Made by a program: the position numbers and the translations under genes
In this document: piece after piece, positions 50,371 to 59,382 of the stretch
Numbering within the stretch: the first letter of the stretch is position 1
Layout: every line of letters begins with the position of its first letter
Origin: Streptacidiphilus sp. ASG 303
Lineage (GTDB): Bacteria; Actinomycetota; Actinomycetes; Streptomycetales; Streptomycetaceae
NCBI RefSeq assembly: GCF_020991365.1
Contig: NZ_JAJLRA010000024.1
Location: 1-64,000, forward strand
Reading direction: 5' to 3'
DNA length: 64,000 nucleotides
Notes under the pieces: model-generated
What the model saw: only the letters and a program-made list of their open reading frames with translations
Told to the model about the DNA's origin: nothing
Database searches by the model: none

Positions 50371-50900
50371 CTCCCACCACTCCATGTCTGTCCGGAATCG
50401 CTCGACGGCCGGTTCGGCGGCTCCCCCACGGCGTCGTGGGGGGCGGCCCGCGACAGCAGGATCGGCTGCGGCGGCTGCGAACACTTCCCTTACGACCTTA
50501 CGAGCGGTCCGCTCGCCGCGCGGGGGTCGATTCCGTACAAGGTCCGGCCGGATTCCATGTCCGAGCCGGACAGGAGCACACCGCGGCCAATGTGCACAAA
50601 CGGGGCGACAGGTGCGCCTCCGCCTGTCCGGAACCGCCCTCCGGGCCCGGTGGACGCCGAGTTCGGCCGGGACGGCGTCCGCCCTGCGCGCGCCGTCCGC
50701 GGTAGCGCCCCGCCCGCCGCCGTGTACTCCGTACGGGTGAATCGGGGCGGGGTGCGGAGGCCGTCGCAGCCGGTCCGCCCCCGCGGCTCCGAACGAGTGA
50801 CGCGGGCCCCTCCGGCGCCCGGCACCCGTGCGGTGCGCCCCTCCGGCCCTGTGCGCCCCTCCGGCCCGGTGCGCCCCTCCGGGGGCCGGCCGGCCCCGGG
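50371..50900. other. 530-bp gap upstream of accB
   Basis: No gene is supported. It contains a duplicated octamer at 50489-50504 (minus strand TCGTAAGGTCGTAAGG, possible -10/operator of accB with a leader of about 120 nt), and near its left-gene end three 18-bp tandem units (GTGCGCCCCTCCGGCCC type) at 50833-50883 past the deaminase stop. Confidence 0.55.
50489..50504 (-). promoter_or_regulatory. Tandem octamer in the accB upstream region
   Basis: TCGTAAGG repeated twice with no spacer on the minus strand, in a low-GC patch. The embedded TAAGGT could act as -10. Confidence 0.35.
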
Positions 50901-51353
50901 TCAGTCCCCGATGTCCTCGAACCAGAGCTCCGGCTGCTCCCGGACGAACCGCTCCATCAGGGCGGTGCACTCCGGGTCGTCCAGCACCACGACCTCCACG
51001 CCGTGCCCGCGCAGCCAGTCGTGGCCGCCGGAGAAGGTCGAAGCCTCGCCCACCACGACCCGGCCGATGCCGAACTGCCGCACCAGCCCGCTGCAGTACC
51101 AGCACGGGGACAGCGTCGTGGCCATCGTCGTGCGGCCGTACCCGCGCCTGCGGCCCGCCGCCCGGAACGCCGCGGTCTCCGCGTGCAGCGACGGGTCGCC
51201 GTCCTGCACCCTGCGGTTGCGGCCGCGCCCCAGCACCTCGCCGTCCGGGCCGAACAGGGCGGCCCCGATCGGGATCCCGCCCTCGGCCAGCCCGGCCCGC
51301 GCCTCCTCGACCGCCACCGCCAGCATCGCCCGCAGATCCGCCGCCTCGCCCAT
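50901..51353 (-). CDS. Nucleoside/nucleobase deaminase (cytidine/deoxycytidylate deaminase family)
   Basis: A 150-residue zinc-dependent deaminase. The catalytic motif is LHAETAAFRAAGR (His and Glu), and the zinc cysteines are in TTLSPCWYCSGLVRQF (PCxxC). The length and the C-terminal ELWFEDIGD resemble the fungal cytosine deaminase/guanine deaminase-like group, so pyrimidine or purine base salvage is likely; the exact base is uncertain. ATG 51353 has GGGAGAG upstream. It stands alone. Confidence 0.9.
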   Translation of the reverse strand: MGEAADLRAMLAVAVEEARAGLAEGGIPIGAALFGPDGEVLGRGRNRRVQDGDPSLHAETAAFRAAGRRRGYGRTTMATTLSPCWYCSGLVRQFGIGRVVVGEASTFSGGHDWLRGHGVEVVVLDDPECTALMERFVREQPELWFEDIGD

Positions 51354-51425
51354 GCCCCCACTCTCCCGGCCCCGGGGCGCCGCGGCAACGCACGTGCGGC
51401 GGCCCGGCGCGCCGCCGCCGTACGA

Positions 51426-51457
51426 CGCACCGTCACCCGGGCGCACCGTCACCCGGG
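51426..51457. repeat. Two tandem copies of a 16-bp repeat
   Basis: CGCACCGTCACCCGGG at 51426 and 51442, with a partial third copy, in the 197-bp gap between the deaminase and PLDc_N genes. Confidence 0.7.
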
Positions 51458-51550
51458 CGCGCCGTCACCCCGCCCCGCGGGCACGGCGCCGGTCCCGCCC
51501 GCGGGCACGGCGCCCGCCCGGCCCGCCCGCGGGGGCGGCCCGGCGGGAGG

Positions 51551-51985
51551 TCAGTCCTCGGCCCCCCGGCCGCCGTCCGCCTCGTCGGCGCGGTCCGCCC
51601 GGCGCCGCAGCTCCTCCTCGCGGCGGCGCAGGTCGGACTCCCACTGCTTCAGCATGTCCTCGTGGGCCGCGTTGTGCTTCCCGAGCGAGGCCAGGAACTC
51701 CGGGTCGTCGTCCGGTGCCAGCACGCGGCGCTGCGGCCGCCCGTCCTCCGGGCGGCCGTCGGCGTCCGACGGCCACGGCGCCCGCCGGCGCGCCGCGCCG
51801 ACGCGCGCCCGGCCCGCGACCAGCCAGGCGATCGGGCCGACCAGCACCTCGCCGAGGAAGAGGATGACGAGGATCCACACCACCTTGGGCAGGTGGCGGA
51901 CCTCCTCCTCGGGCGTGATCAGGCAGTCGACGAAGGCCCAGACCCACAGGGCGAGCACGATCAGGAACGGCAGGTACCTCAGCAC
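51551..51985 (-). CDS. PLDc_N domain membrane protein
   Basis: A 144-residue protein with two N-terminal helices: LRYLPFLIVLALWVWAFVDC and VVWILVILFLGEVLVGPIAW, the pattern of the phospholipase D nuclease N-terminal domain. It lacks any PLD catalytic HKD motif, so it is not a phospholipase. The cytosolic tail carries a charged helix (LKQWESDLRRREEELRRRA). GTG 51985 has GGGAGAT upstream. It is divergent from mqnL and commonly sits beside it in Streptomyces. Confidence 0.88.
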   Translation of the reverse strand: MLRYLPFLIVLALWVWAFVDCLITPEEEVRHLPKVVWILVILFLGEVLVGPIAWLVAGRARVGAARRRAPWPSDADGRPEDGRPQRRVLAPDDDPEFLASLGKHNAAHEDMLKQWESDLRRREEELRRRADRADEADGGRGAED

Positions 51986-52056
51986 GGCGGTGCATCTCCC
52001 CCGGTACGGACACGGCCCAGGGGGACCTCATGGCGGGTCCAGGGTAGTGGGTGGCG

Positions 52057-52062
52057 GATACT
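52057..52062 (+). promoter_or_regulatory. -10 hexamer of a leaderless promoter (mqnL)
   Basis: GATACT, 7 nt before the ATG at 52070. Confidence 0.55.
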
Positions 52063-52069
52063 GGCAGGC

Positions 52070-53527
52070 ATGGCATACGACGACCTTCGGTCCTTCCTGC
52101 GGGCGCTGGAGCGCGAGGGCGAGCTGAAACGCGTCAAGGCGCAGGTCGACCCCTACCTGGAGGTCGGCGAGATCGTCGACCGGGTGCAGAAGGCCAAGGG
52201 CCCGGCGCTGCTCTTCGAGAACGTCAAGGGCTCGTCGATGCCGCTGGCCATGAACGTCTTCGGCACCGAGCGGCGGCTGGCCAAGGCGCTCGGCCTGAAG
52301 TCCGCCGACGAGATCGGGCAGCGGATCGCCGGACTGCTCAAGCCCGAGCTGCCGCAGGGCTTCACCGGCTTCCGCGACGCCTTCGGCAAGCTCGCGTCCA
52401 TGGCGCACGTGCCGCCGCGCAAGGTCAAGCCGGGCGACGCGCCGGTGCAGGAGACCGTCCTCACCGGCGACGACGTCGACCTGGAGCAGCTCCCGGCCCT
52501 CTTCACCTGGCCCCAGGACGGCGGGTCCTTCTTCAACCTGGGCCTGACCCACACCAAGGACCCCGAGACCGGGGTGCGCAACCTCGGCCTGTACCGGCTG
52601 CAGCGCCACGACCGGCGCACCATCGGCATGCACTGGCAGATCCACAAGGACAGCAGCAACCACTACCAGGTGGCCGCCCGGCGCGGCGAGCGCCTGCCGG
52701 TGGCCATCGCCTTCGGCTGCCCGCCCGCCGTGACGTACGCCGCCACCGCGCCGCTGCCCGGCGACATCGACGAGTACATGTTCGCCGGCTTCGTGCAGGG
52801 CGAGCGGGTGCGGATGGTGGACTGCCGGACGGTGCCGCTCCAGGTGCCCGCCGACGCCGAGGTGGTGCTGGAGGGCTGGCTGGAGCCCGGCGAGATGCTG
52901 CCGGAGGGCCCGTTCGGCGACCACACCGGCTTCTACACCCCGCAGGAGCCCTTCCCGGCGCTGACGATCGACTGCGTCACCATGCGCCGCCGCCCGCTCC
53001 TCCAGTCCATCGTGGTGGGCCGGCCGCCGACCGAGGACGGGCCGCTGGGGAAGTTCACCGAGCGGTTCTTCCTGCCCCTGCTGAAGATCATCGTCCCGGA
53101 CATCGTCGACTACGACCTGCCCGAGGCCGGCGGCTTCCACAACTGCGTGATCGTCTCGATCGACAAGAAGTACCCCAAGCACGCCCAGAAGGTCATGCAC
53201 GCCATCTGGGGCGCCCACATGATGTCGCTGACCAAGCTCATCGTCGTGGTGGACTCGGACTGCGACGTGCACGACTACCACGAGGTCGCCTGGCGGGCCT
53301 TCGGCAACACCGACTACAGCCGCGACCTGGTCGTGGTCGAGGGGCCGGTCGACCACCTGGACCACGCCTCCTACCAGCAGTTCTGGGGCGGCAAGGCCGG
53401 TATCGACGCCACCCGCAAGCTGCCGGCCGAGGGCTACACCCGCGACGGCGGCTGGCCCGAGATGGTCCTGTCCGACCCGGACACCGCCGACCTGGTGACC
53501 CGGCGCTGGAAGGAGTACGGCCTGTGA
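52070..53527 (+). CDS. mqnL: UbiD-family decarboxylase MqnL (futalosine menaquinone pathway)
   Basis: A 485-residue prenylated-FMN-dependent decarboxylase. It starts AYDDLRSFLRALEREGELKR and has the family segments ITVLTGDDVDLEQLPALFTW-type (here TVLTGDDVDLEQLPALFTW), ARRGERLPVAIAFGCPPAVT, EGPFGDHTGFYTPQEPFPAL and IVDYDLPEAGGFHNCVIVSI. In Streptomyces the MqnL, MqnP and MqnM proteins act late in the futalosine route. The GTGA overlap with mqnP and the nearby ubiX, which makes the cofactor, support this. The ATG is placed by the -10 7 nt upstream. Confidence 0.93.
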   Translation: MAYDDLRSFLRALEREGELKRVKAQVDPYLEVGEIVDRVQKAKGPALLFENVKGSSMPLAMNVFGTERRLAKALGLKSADEIGQRIAGLLKPELPQGFTGFRDAFGKLASMAHVPPRKVKPGDAPVQETVLTGDDVDLEQLPALFTWPQDGGSFFNLGLTHTKDPETGVRNLGLYRLQRHDRRTIGMHWQIHKDSSNHYQVAARRGERLPVAIAFGCPPAVTYAATAPLPGDIDEYMFAGFVQGERVRMVDCRTVPLQVPADAEVVLEGWLEPGEMLPEGPFGDHTGFYTPQEPFPALTIDCVTMRRRPLLQSIVVGRPPTEDGPLGKFTERFFLPLLKIIVPDIVDYDLPEAGGFHNCVIVSIDKKYPKHAQKVMHAIWGAHMMSLTKLIVVVDSDCDVHDYHEVAWRAFGNTDYSRDLVVVEGPVDHLDHASYQQFWGGKAGIDATRKLPAEGYTRDGGWPEMVLSDPDTADLVTRRWKEYGL

Positions 53528-54453
53528 GCAGCGCCGCCGACGCCCTCGGGCACGCGACCCCGCCCCCGGCCGCGCCCGCCCCCGGCCGCACCCGGGCGTT
53601 CCTGCGCCTGGTGATGATCGAGCACTCGGTCTTCGCGCTGCCCTTCGCCTACATCGCCGCGCTCACCGCGATGCACCTCGACGGCGGCACGGTGCGCTGG
53701 CTCGACCTGCTGCTGGTCACCCTCGCCATGGTCGGCCTGCGGACCTTCGCCATGGCCGCCAACCGGATCATCGACCGCGAGATCGACGCCCGGAACCCCC
53801 GCACCGCGGGCCGCGAACTGGTCACCGGCGCCGTCTCCGTCCGCTCGGCCTGGACCGGCGCCCTCGTCGCCCTGGCCGTCTTCCTCGGCGCGGCCGCCCT
53901 GCTCAACCCGCTCTGCCTGGCCCTGGCGCCGGTCGCGGTCGTGCCGATGGTGGTCTACCCGTACGGCAAGCGGTTCACGGACTTCCCGCACGCCATCCTC
54001 GGCCTCGCCCAGGCCATGGGCCCGGTCGGCGCCTGGATCGCCGTCACCGGCACCTGGTCGTGGGACGCGGTGGTGCTCGGCCTGGCCGTCGGCGTCTGGA
54101 TCGGCGGCTTCGACCTGATCTTCGCCTGCCAGGACGTCGCCGCCGACCGCGCCCACGGGGTGAGGTCCGTCCCGGCCCGCTTCGGCATCGCGGCCGCCCT
54201 GAACGGCGCACGCGCCTCCCACGTGGTCACAACGGGCCTGCTCGCCTGGTACGCCGTCCTCACCGACGCCGGACCGGCCTTCTGGCTCGGCCTCGCCGTC
54301 GTGGCCTGCGCCTTCCTGTACGAGCACGCCATCGTCCGGCCGGACGACCTCTCCCGGCTCAACCGGGCCTTCTTCACGGTCAACGGCTTCGTCGGCATCG
54401 CGCTCTTCTGCTTCGCCCTGCTGGACCTCGTCCTGCGCGGTCTGGGGGTCTAG
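53524..54453 (+). CDS. mqnP: UbiA-family prenyltransferase MqnP
   Basis: A 309-residue polytopic prenyltransferase with eight or nine helices that attaches the isoprenoid tail to the 1,4-dihydroxy-6-naphthoate ring. The two Asp-rich motifs are MAANRIIDREIDARNPRTAG and DLIFACQDVAADRAHGVRSV. The GTG start overlaps mqnL by 4 bp, so both are coupled. A 29-residue Ala/Pro lead precedes the first helix (FLRLVMIEHSVFALPFAYIA). Confidence 0.94.
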   Translation: MSSAADALGHATPPPAAPAPGRTRAFLRLVMIEHSVFALPFAYIAALTAMHLDGGTVRWLDLLLVTLAMVGLRTFAMAANRIIDREIDARNPRTAGRELVTGAVSVRSAWTGALVALAVFLGAAALLNPLCLALAPVAVVPMVVYPYGKRFTDFPHAILGLAQAMGPVGAWIAVTGTWSWDAVVLGLAVGVWIGGFDLIFACQDVAADRAHGVRSVPARFGIAAALNGARASHVVTTGLLAWYAVLTDAGPAFWLGLAVVACAFLYEHAIVRPDDLSRLNRAFFTVNGFVGIALFCFALLDLVLRGLGV

Positions 54454-54529
54454 CCCGGCCACGGCCTCCGGCGCCCCCGGGTGCCGCCCCGCCGACGGGC
54501 CGCCGCCTTCGGATCGAAGGTGCCGAAGG

Positions 54530-54535
54530 TAGAGT
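54530..54535 (+). promoter_or_regulatory. -10 hexamer of a leaderless promoter (ubiX)
   Basis: TAGAGT, 6 nt before the GTG at 54542. Confidence 0.5.
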
Positions 54536-54541
54536 GCGGGT

Positions 54542-55309
54542 GTGGCTGAGTCGGCGGCAGTGCAGCAGCAGGAGCGGCCGCGGCGGCCGTGGGTGGTCGG
54601 CGTGTCCGGGGCGTCCGGCACGCCCTACGCGGCCTCGGTGGTCCGGGCGCTGCTGGCAGCGGGCGAGGACGTCGACCTGGTGGTGAGCCGGGCGGCCCGC
54701 CTCACCATCCTGGACGAGACCGGGATCTCCTTCCGTGACGGCCACTGGCGCGACGACCTGGGCGCGTGGCTGGCGCAGGGCCTCGGCGACTCCCCGGCCC
54801 CGGAGGCCCCCGCCGGCCTGGACCGGGTCCGGTACTGGCCCGCGGGCGACCTGGCGGCGGGGCCGTCCAGCGGCTCGTACCCCGCCAAGGGGATGCTCGT
54901 GGTGCCCGCCAGCACCGCCTCCGTCGCCGGGATCGCGCTCGGCCTCTCCAAGGACCTGCTGCAGCGGGCCGCCTCGGTGACGCTCAAGGAGCGGCGCCCG
55001 CTGGTGGTCGCGGTGCGCGAGACCCCGCTGAACGGCCAGACCCTGCGCCAGCTGGTGGCGCTGGACGAGGCGGGCGCGGTGGTCCTCCCGGCGTCGCCCG
55101 CCTTCTACGCGGGCGGCTCCACCGCGCAGCAGCTGGTGGACTTCGTCGCCGGCCGGGTCCTGGACGCGGCCGGGGTCCCGCACACCCTCTACCGCCGCTG
55201 GCGCGGCGCCCTGGGCGGGGCGCGCGCGGAGGCCGCCGGGCACGCCGCGGACGCCGGCAGCGGCGGGCCGGGGGAGCGGGTCGGCGCCGCCCCCGGGCGG
55301 GGGGAGTGA
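54542..55309 (+). CDS. ubiX: Flavin prenyltransferase (UbiX/MqnM)
   Basis: A 255-residue UbiX-type enzyme that makes prenylated FMN for the UbiD-like MqnL. The N-terminal FMN motif is VVGVSGASGTPYAASVVRAL; MLVVPASTASVAGIALGLSK and RPLVVAVRETPLNGQTLRQL carry the substrate and Ser/Arg residues, and PAFYAGGSTAQQLVDFVAGR follows. The C-terminal 45 residues are Ala/Gly-rich. The GTG is fixed by the -10 6 nt upstream. Its own promoter separates it from mqnLP. Confidence 0.94.
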   Translation: MAESAAVQQQERPRRPWVVGVSGASGTPYAASVVRALLAAGEDVDLVVSRAARLTILDETGISFRDGHWRDDLGAWLAQGLGDSPAPEAPAGLDRVRYWPAGDLAAGPSSGSYPAKGMLVVPASTASVAGIALGLSKDLLQRAASVTLKERRPLVVAVRETPLNGQTLRQLVALDEAGAVVLPASPAFYAGGSTAQQLVDFVAGRVLDAAGVPHTLYRRWRGALGGARAEAAGHAADAGSGGPGERVGAAPGRGE

Positions 55310-55440
55310 GCGGGGTGCGCGGAACGGAGTATGTTCTGGGGGACTTCGGGGACGGGGACGCCCCGGAGCCTTGGATTCCGAATGCCGGAGCGCGGGTTCG
55401 GCAACGATGCGGAGGGTCCGCGTAGGTGAGAGAGCACAGC

Positions 55441-55905
55441 ATGGACGCGGTGGACCGACAGCTCATCCAGGCGCTGCGGGAGAACGGCCGGGCCTCCTAC
55501 GCGGAGCTGGGCCGCCTGGTGGGCCTCTCCGGCCCCAGCGTCACCGACCGCATCAACCGCCTGGAGCAGGCGGGTGTGATCACCGGCTACCGGGCGACGG
55601 TGAACCCCGCCGCGCTCGGCTTCGGCGTGACGGCCCTGATCGGCCTCCAGCTCAGCGACGCCGCCGACCACGAGGACGTGGCGCGCAGGCTCAAGGACCT
55701 CGGCGAGGTCGAGGACTGCTGGTTCATCGCCGGTGACGACTCCTACATGCTCAAGGTCCGCGTCTCCGACGTCGACGGCCTGGAGTCGGTCGTCAAGCGG
55801 CTGTCCGGCACCCGCGGGGTGGCGCGCACCCGGACCACCGTGGTGCTCTCCACCAAGTGGGAGAACCGGGTGACCACCGCGCCGGAGGAGCCCGAGCAGC
55901 GGTAG
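55441..55905 (+). CDS. Lrp/AsnC family transcriptional regulator
   Basis: A 154-residue Lrp-type protein. The HTH covers VDRQLIQALRENGRASYAEL then GRLVGLSGPSVTDRINRLEQ; the RAM ligand-binding domain covers IGLQLSDAADHEDVARRLKD and DCWFIAGDDSYMLKVRVSDV. The group often senses an amino acid. It lies between ubiX and a threonine ammonia-lyase gene, a possible target. ATG 55441 has GAGAGAG 7 nt upstream; GTG 55426 would add five residues. Confidence 0.93.
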   Translation: MDAVDRQLIQALRENGRASYAELGRLVGLSGPSVTDRINRLEQAGVITGYRATVNPAALGFGVTALIGLQLSDAADHEDVARRLKDLGEVEDCWFIAGDDSYMLKVRVSDVDGLESVVKRLSGTRGVARTRTTVVLSTKWENRVTTAPEEPEQR

Positions 55906-55997
55906 GCGGCGGACGGGGCCGCCGGCGCGGCAAACGGGGCCGCGGCGGCCCACCACGACGAGGCGCCCCGGGGAGGGGCGCGGACGGGAGCGGGCGC

Positions 55998-57002
55998 ATG
56001 GCACCGGAGCGCACGGCACCGGAGCGCACGGCACTGGTGGGGCCGGCCGAGCTGGAGCAGGCCCGGCAGCGGATCGCGGGCACGGTGGTGCGCACCCCGC
56101 TGCTGCCCTGCCCCTGGGCCGACGACGGACAGCACACCCTGCTGCTCAAGCCGGAGAACCTGCAGCCCACGGGCGCCTTCAAACTGCGCGGCGCCTTCAA
56201 CCGGCTGGCCGCCCTCACCCCCGAGGAGGCCGCCCGCGGCGTGGTCGCCCAGTCCAGCGGCAACCACGCGCAGGCCGTCGCCTACGCGGCCCGGCGGCTC
56301 GGCGTCAGGGCCGTCGTCGTCATGCCCGACACCTCCCCGGCGGTCAAGGTCGACGCCACCCGCGCGTACGGCGCCGAGGTGCTGGTCGTCCCGCCGGAGG
56401 AGCGCGACACCCTCCCGCCGAGGCTCGTCGCGGAGCACGGCTACGTCCACGTGCCGCCGTACGACGACCCGTACGTCATCGCCGGGCAGGGCACCGTCGG
56501 CCTGGAGATCGCCGAGGACGCCGCCGCGCTGGGCGCCGCCGTGGACACCGTCCTGGTGCCCGTCAGCGGGGGAGGCCTCATCTCCGGCGTCGCGGCCGCC
56601 GTGAAGCACACCATGCCCGGCGTGAAGGTCGTCGGCGTCGAGCCGGAGCTCGCCGCCGACGCCCGCGAGTCGCTGCGCACCGGCGCCCTGGTGGCCTGGC
56701 CCGTGGACCGCACCTACCGCACCCTCGCCGACGGCCTGCGCACCACCTCCCTCGGCCGGCTGCCCTTCGAGCACGTCAGGGCGTACGTCGACGACATCGT
56801 GACGGTGACCGAGGACGAGATCCGGCAGGCCGTCGCCGTGCTCGCCCGGCGGGCCCGCACCGTCGCCGAGCCCTCCGGCGCGGTCGCCGCCGCCGCCCAC
56901 CTCTTCCGCGGCGCCGACCTGCCGCCCGGCGGCACCCGGGTCGCCGTGGTCAGCGGCGGGAACGTCGACCCCCGCCTGCTGGCGGAGCTGCTCGCGGCGT
57001 GA
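55998..57002 (+). CDS. Threonine/serine ammonia-lyase (PLP fold type II)
   Basis: A 334-residue PLP enzyme. The cofactor Lys lies in KPENLQPTGAFKLRGAFNRL, the Ser/Asn loop is VVAQSSGNHAQAVAYAARRL, and the phosphate-binding glycine loop is VPVSGGGLISGVAAAVK. The protein lacks the C-terminal ACT-like domain of biosynthetic IlvA, so it is of the catabolic or serine-racemase-like group. ATG 55998 has GGGAG 9 nt upstream; the first 15 residues hold a PERTAPERT repeat. The Lrp regulator upstream is a likely controller. Confidence 0.9.
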   Translation: MAPERTAPERTALVGPAELEQARQRIAGTVVRTPLLPCPWADDGQHTLLLKPENLQPTGAFKLRGAFNRLAALTPEEAARGVVAQSSGNHAQAVAYAARRLGVRAVVVMPDTSPAVKVDATRAYGAEVLVVPPEERDTLPPRLVAEHGYVHVPPYDDPYVIAGQGTVGLEIAEDAAALGAAVDTVLVPVSGGGLISGVAAAVKHTMPGVKVVGVEPELAADARESLRTGALVAWPVDRTYRTLADGLRTTSLGRLPFEHVRAYVDDIVTVTEDEIRQAVAVLARRARTVAEPSGAVAAAAHLFRGADLPPGGTRVAVVSGGNVDPRLLAELLAA

Positions 57003-57086
57003 GCACCGGGCAGGCGTAGGCTCAGGTGGTTGCACCGGACACGGGAGCACGGCCACCGGGCACGGAACGAGGAGGCGGAGACGCGC

Positions 57087-58250
57087 ATGGACGCAGGACT
57101 CAAGCGCGAGCTGGAGGCGAAGGTCCTCGCGGGCGAGCGGCTGTCCCGGGAGGACGGCGTCGCGCTCTACGAGAGTGACGACCTGGCCTGGCTGGGCGGG
57201 CTGGCGCACCACGTGCGGACCGAGAAGAACGGCGACGTCGTCCACTTCAACGTCAACCGCCACCTCAACATGACCAACGTCTGCAGCGCCTCCTGCGCGT
57301 ACTGCTCCTTCCAGCGCAAGCCGGGGGAGAAGGACGCGTACACCATGCGCATCGAGGAGGCCGTGCGCCTGGCCAAGGCCATGGAGAACGACCAGCTCAC
57401 CGAGCTGCACATCGTCAACGGCCTGCACCCCACGCTGCCCTGGCGCTACTACCCGCGCAGCCTGCGGGAGCTGAAGAAGGCGCTGCCGAACGTGGCGCTG
57501 AAGGCGTTCACCGCCACCGAGATCCACTGGTTCGAGCGGATCAGCGGCATGCCCGCCGACGAGATCCTGGACGAGCTGATCGACGCCGGCCTGGAGTCGC
57601 TGACCGGCGGCGGCGCCGAGATCTTCGACTGGGAGGTGCGGCAGCACATCGTCGACCACGACACCCACTGGGAGGACTGGTCGCGCATCCACCGCCTGGC
57701 GCACTCCAAGGGCCTGAAGACCCCCTCGACCATGCTCTACGGCCACATCGAGGAGCCCCGCCACCGCGTGGACCACGTGCTGCGGCTCCGCGAGCTGCAG
57801 GACGAGACCGGCGGCTTCCAGGTCTTCATCCCGCTGCGGTACCAGCACGACTTCCACGACTCCAAGGACGGGAAGATCCGCAACCGGCTGCAGGCCCGCA
57901 CCGAGATGGCGACCGGCGCCGAGGCGCTGAAGACCTTCGCGGTCTCCCGGCTGCTCTTCGACAACGTGCCGCACGTCAAGGTGTTCTGGGTGATGCACGG
58001 CCTGACCACCGCCCAGCTGGCGCTGAGCCACGGCGCCGACGACATGGACGGCTCGGTCGTCGAGTACAAGATCACCCATGACGCGGACAACTTCGGCACG
58101 CCCAACAAGCTGGGCCGCGACGACCTGCTGGAGCTGATCCGGGACGCGGGCTTCCGCCCGGTGGAGCGCAACACCCGCTACGAGGTGATCCGCGAGTACG
58201 AGGGTCCGGACCCGCAGCGCCGCGAGCAGCCGCAGGCCATGCGCCTCTGA
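57087..58250 (+). CDS. mqnE: Aminofutalosine synthase MqnE (radical SAM)
   Basis: A 387-residue radical SAM enzyme. It joins the chorismate-derived enol ether made by MqnA to SAM to give 6-amino-6-deoxyfutalosine. The 4Fe-4S cluster motif is NVCSASCAYCSFQRKPGEKD (CxxxCxxC) near residue 70. TATEIHWFERISGMP, SLTGGGAEIFDWEVR and FIPLRYQHDFHDSKDG are typical of MqnE rather than MqnC. ATG 57087 has GGAGA upstream. Confidence 0.96.
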   Translation: MDAGLKRELEAKVLAGERLSREDGVALYESDDLAWLGGLAHHVRTEKNGDVVHFNVNRHLNMTNVCSASCAYCSFQRKPGEKDAYTMRIEEAVRLAKAMENDQLTELHIVNGLHPTLPWRYYPRSLRELKKALPNVALKAFTATEIHWFERISGMPADEILDELIDAGLESLTGGGAEIFDWEVRQHIVDHDTHWEDWSRIHRLAHSKGLKTPSTMLYGHIEEPRHRVDHVLRLRELQDETGGFQVFIPLRYQHDFHDSKDGKIRNRLQARTEMATGAEALKTFAVSRLLFDNVPHVKVFWVMHGLTTAQLALSHGADDMDGSVVEYKITHDADNFGTPNKLGRDDLLELIRDAGFRPVERNTRYEVIREYEGPDPQRREQPQAMRL

Positions 58251-58277
58251 CGCTCCGTCAGGCGGCAGGAGCGACCC

Positions 58278-58312
58278 GGGCCCCGGCCCCGCCCGCAGGG
58301 CGGCCGGGGCCC
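58278..58312 (+). terminator. Candidate terminator after mqnE
   Basis: GGGCCCCGGCC and GGCCGGGGCCC form a perfect 11-bp stem with a 13-nt loop, 27 nt after the stop. Confidence 0.5.
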
Positions 58313-58379
58313 CGGCGCGTCCGGGGGGCGGGCGCGGACCCCGCCCCGGGCACCGCGCCGTCGCCGGCGCCGCCTGGCC

Positions 58380-58385
58380 TAGGCT
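58380..58385 (+). promoter_or_regulatory. -10 hexamer of a leaderless promoter
   Basis: TAGGCT, 8 nt before the ATG at 58394. Confidence 0.5.
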
Positions 58386-58393
58386 CGGTGGCC

Positions 58394-58918
58394 ATGGACC
58401 TCACCTTCGCCCTCGACCCCGAGATGACCCCGGCCCTGCGCGACGAGGTCGTCGCGCTGTGGACCGACGTCAGCAACGCGGGCGGCGCCGTCGGCTTCGT
58501 CGCCCCCGTCACCGCCGAGCGGGTGCGGCCCGTGGCGGAGCGCCAGCTCGACGGCGTCGCCGACGGCCCCGACCGCCTCCTCACCGCCCGCGACGACGCC
58601 ACCGGGCGGCTCGCGGCCCTGCTCTTCCTCGAGTCCCAGCGGTTCGACCTCATGGAGCACTGGCGGCTGCTCAAGCGGGTCATGGTCCACCCCGGCCTCC
58701 AGGGCCGCGGGTACGGCGCGATGCTCCTCGCCGAGGCCGAGCGGGTCGCCCGGGAGTGGGGGCTGGCCGGGCTGAAGCTCACCCTGCGCGGCGGCCTCGG
58801 CCTGGAGGGGTTCTACGGCCGCAGCGGCTACCGGGAGGTCGGCCGGGTCCCCGGCGCCATCCGGGTCGCCGACGGCGACGACCGGGACGACGTCACCATG
58901 TGGCTCGACCTGCGGTGA
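58394..58918 (+). CDS. GNAT family N-acetyltransferase
   Basis: A 174-residue GNAT. The acetyl-CoA binding motif is VMVHPGLQGRGYGAMLLAEA near residue 98, followed by LKLTLRGGLGLEGFYGRSGY in the C-terminal half. The substrate is unknown. ATG 58394 is supported by a -10 8 nt upstream; GTG 58388 is a close alternative. It keeps its usual place after mqnE in Streptomyces. Confidence 0.9.
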   Translation: MDLTFALDPEMTPALRDEVVALWTDVSNAGGAVGFVAPVTAERVRPVAERQLDGVADGPDRLLTARDDATGRLAALLFLESQRFDLMEHWRLLKRVMVHPGLQGRGYGAMLLAEAERVAREWGLAGLKLTLRGGLGLEGFYGRSGYREVGRVPGAIRVADGDDRDDVTMWLDLR

Positions 58919-59033
58919 CCCGCGCGGCGCGGCGCGGGGGCCGGGCCCGTACCGGAGCACCGCCCCGGGCGTGCTTGACTGGAGGAGGGACCGGCACGGC
59001 CGGCCCCGTGCGGTACCGAGAGGAAGGCCACCG

Positions 59034-59354
59034 GTGAGCAAGTCCCACGCCACGCTCCGCTACACGTCCCTGCGGGCGGGCATCTTCGTCCTCTGCTTCC
59101 TGGCCTGCGTGCTGCTGGCCCACTTCGGGGTCATCCCGGTGGCCGGGCAGGCCGGCATCGTCTTCCTGCTGCTGCTGGCCGCCCTGGTGTCGGCGCCGAT
59201 CAGCTACGTGGTGCTCAGCCGGCAGCGCGACGCCATGTCGGAGCAGATCGTCGGCCGCGTCTCGGGCATGCGCTCGCGCACCGCCGAGCGGATCGCCCGG
59301 CAGAACGCCGAGGAGGACGCGGTCGACGACGCCAACCGCGCCGCCTCCGCCTGA
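59034..59354 (+). CDS. DUF4229 membrane protein
   Basis: A 106-residue protein with two helices, SLRAGIFVLCFLACVLLAHF and GIVFLLLLAALVSAPISYVV, followed by the conserved cytosolic segment LSRQRDAMSEQIVGRVSGMR and a charged tail. This is the DUF4229 arrangement of actinobacteria; function unknown. GTG 59034 has AGAGGAAGG upstream. Confidence 0.9.
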   Translation: MSKSHATLRYTSLRAGIFVLCFLACVLLAHFGVIPVAGQAGIVFLLLLAALVSAPISYVVLSRQRDAMSEQIVGRVSGMRSRTAERIARQNAEEDAVDDANRAASA

Positions 59355-59382
59355 CCCGCGCCGCGCCCGGCCCGGCAGCCCC

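Noticed and set aside
50489-50504. Full promoter call for accB at the TCGTAAGG duplication
   Set aside because: Only a possible -10 is present; no matching -35 at 16-19 bp, so it is listed as a low-confidence element rather than a promoter.
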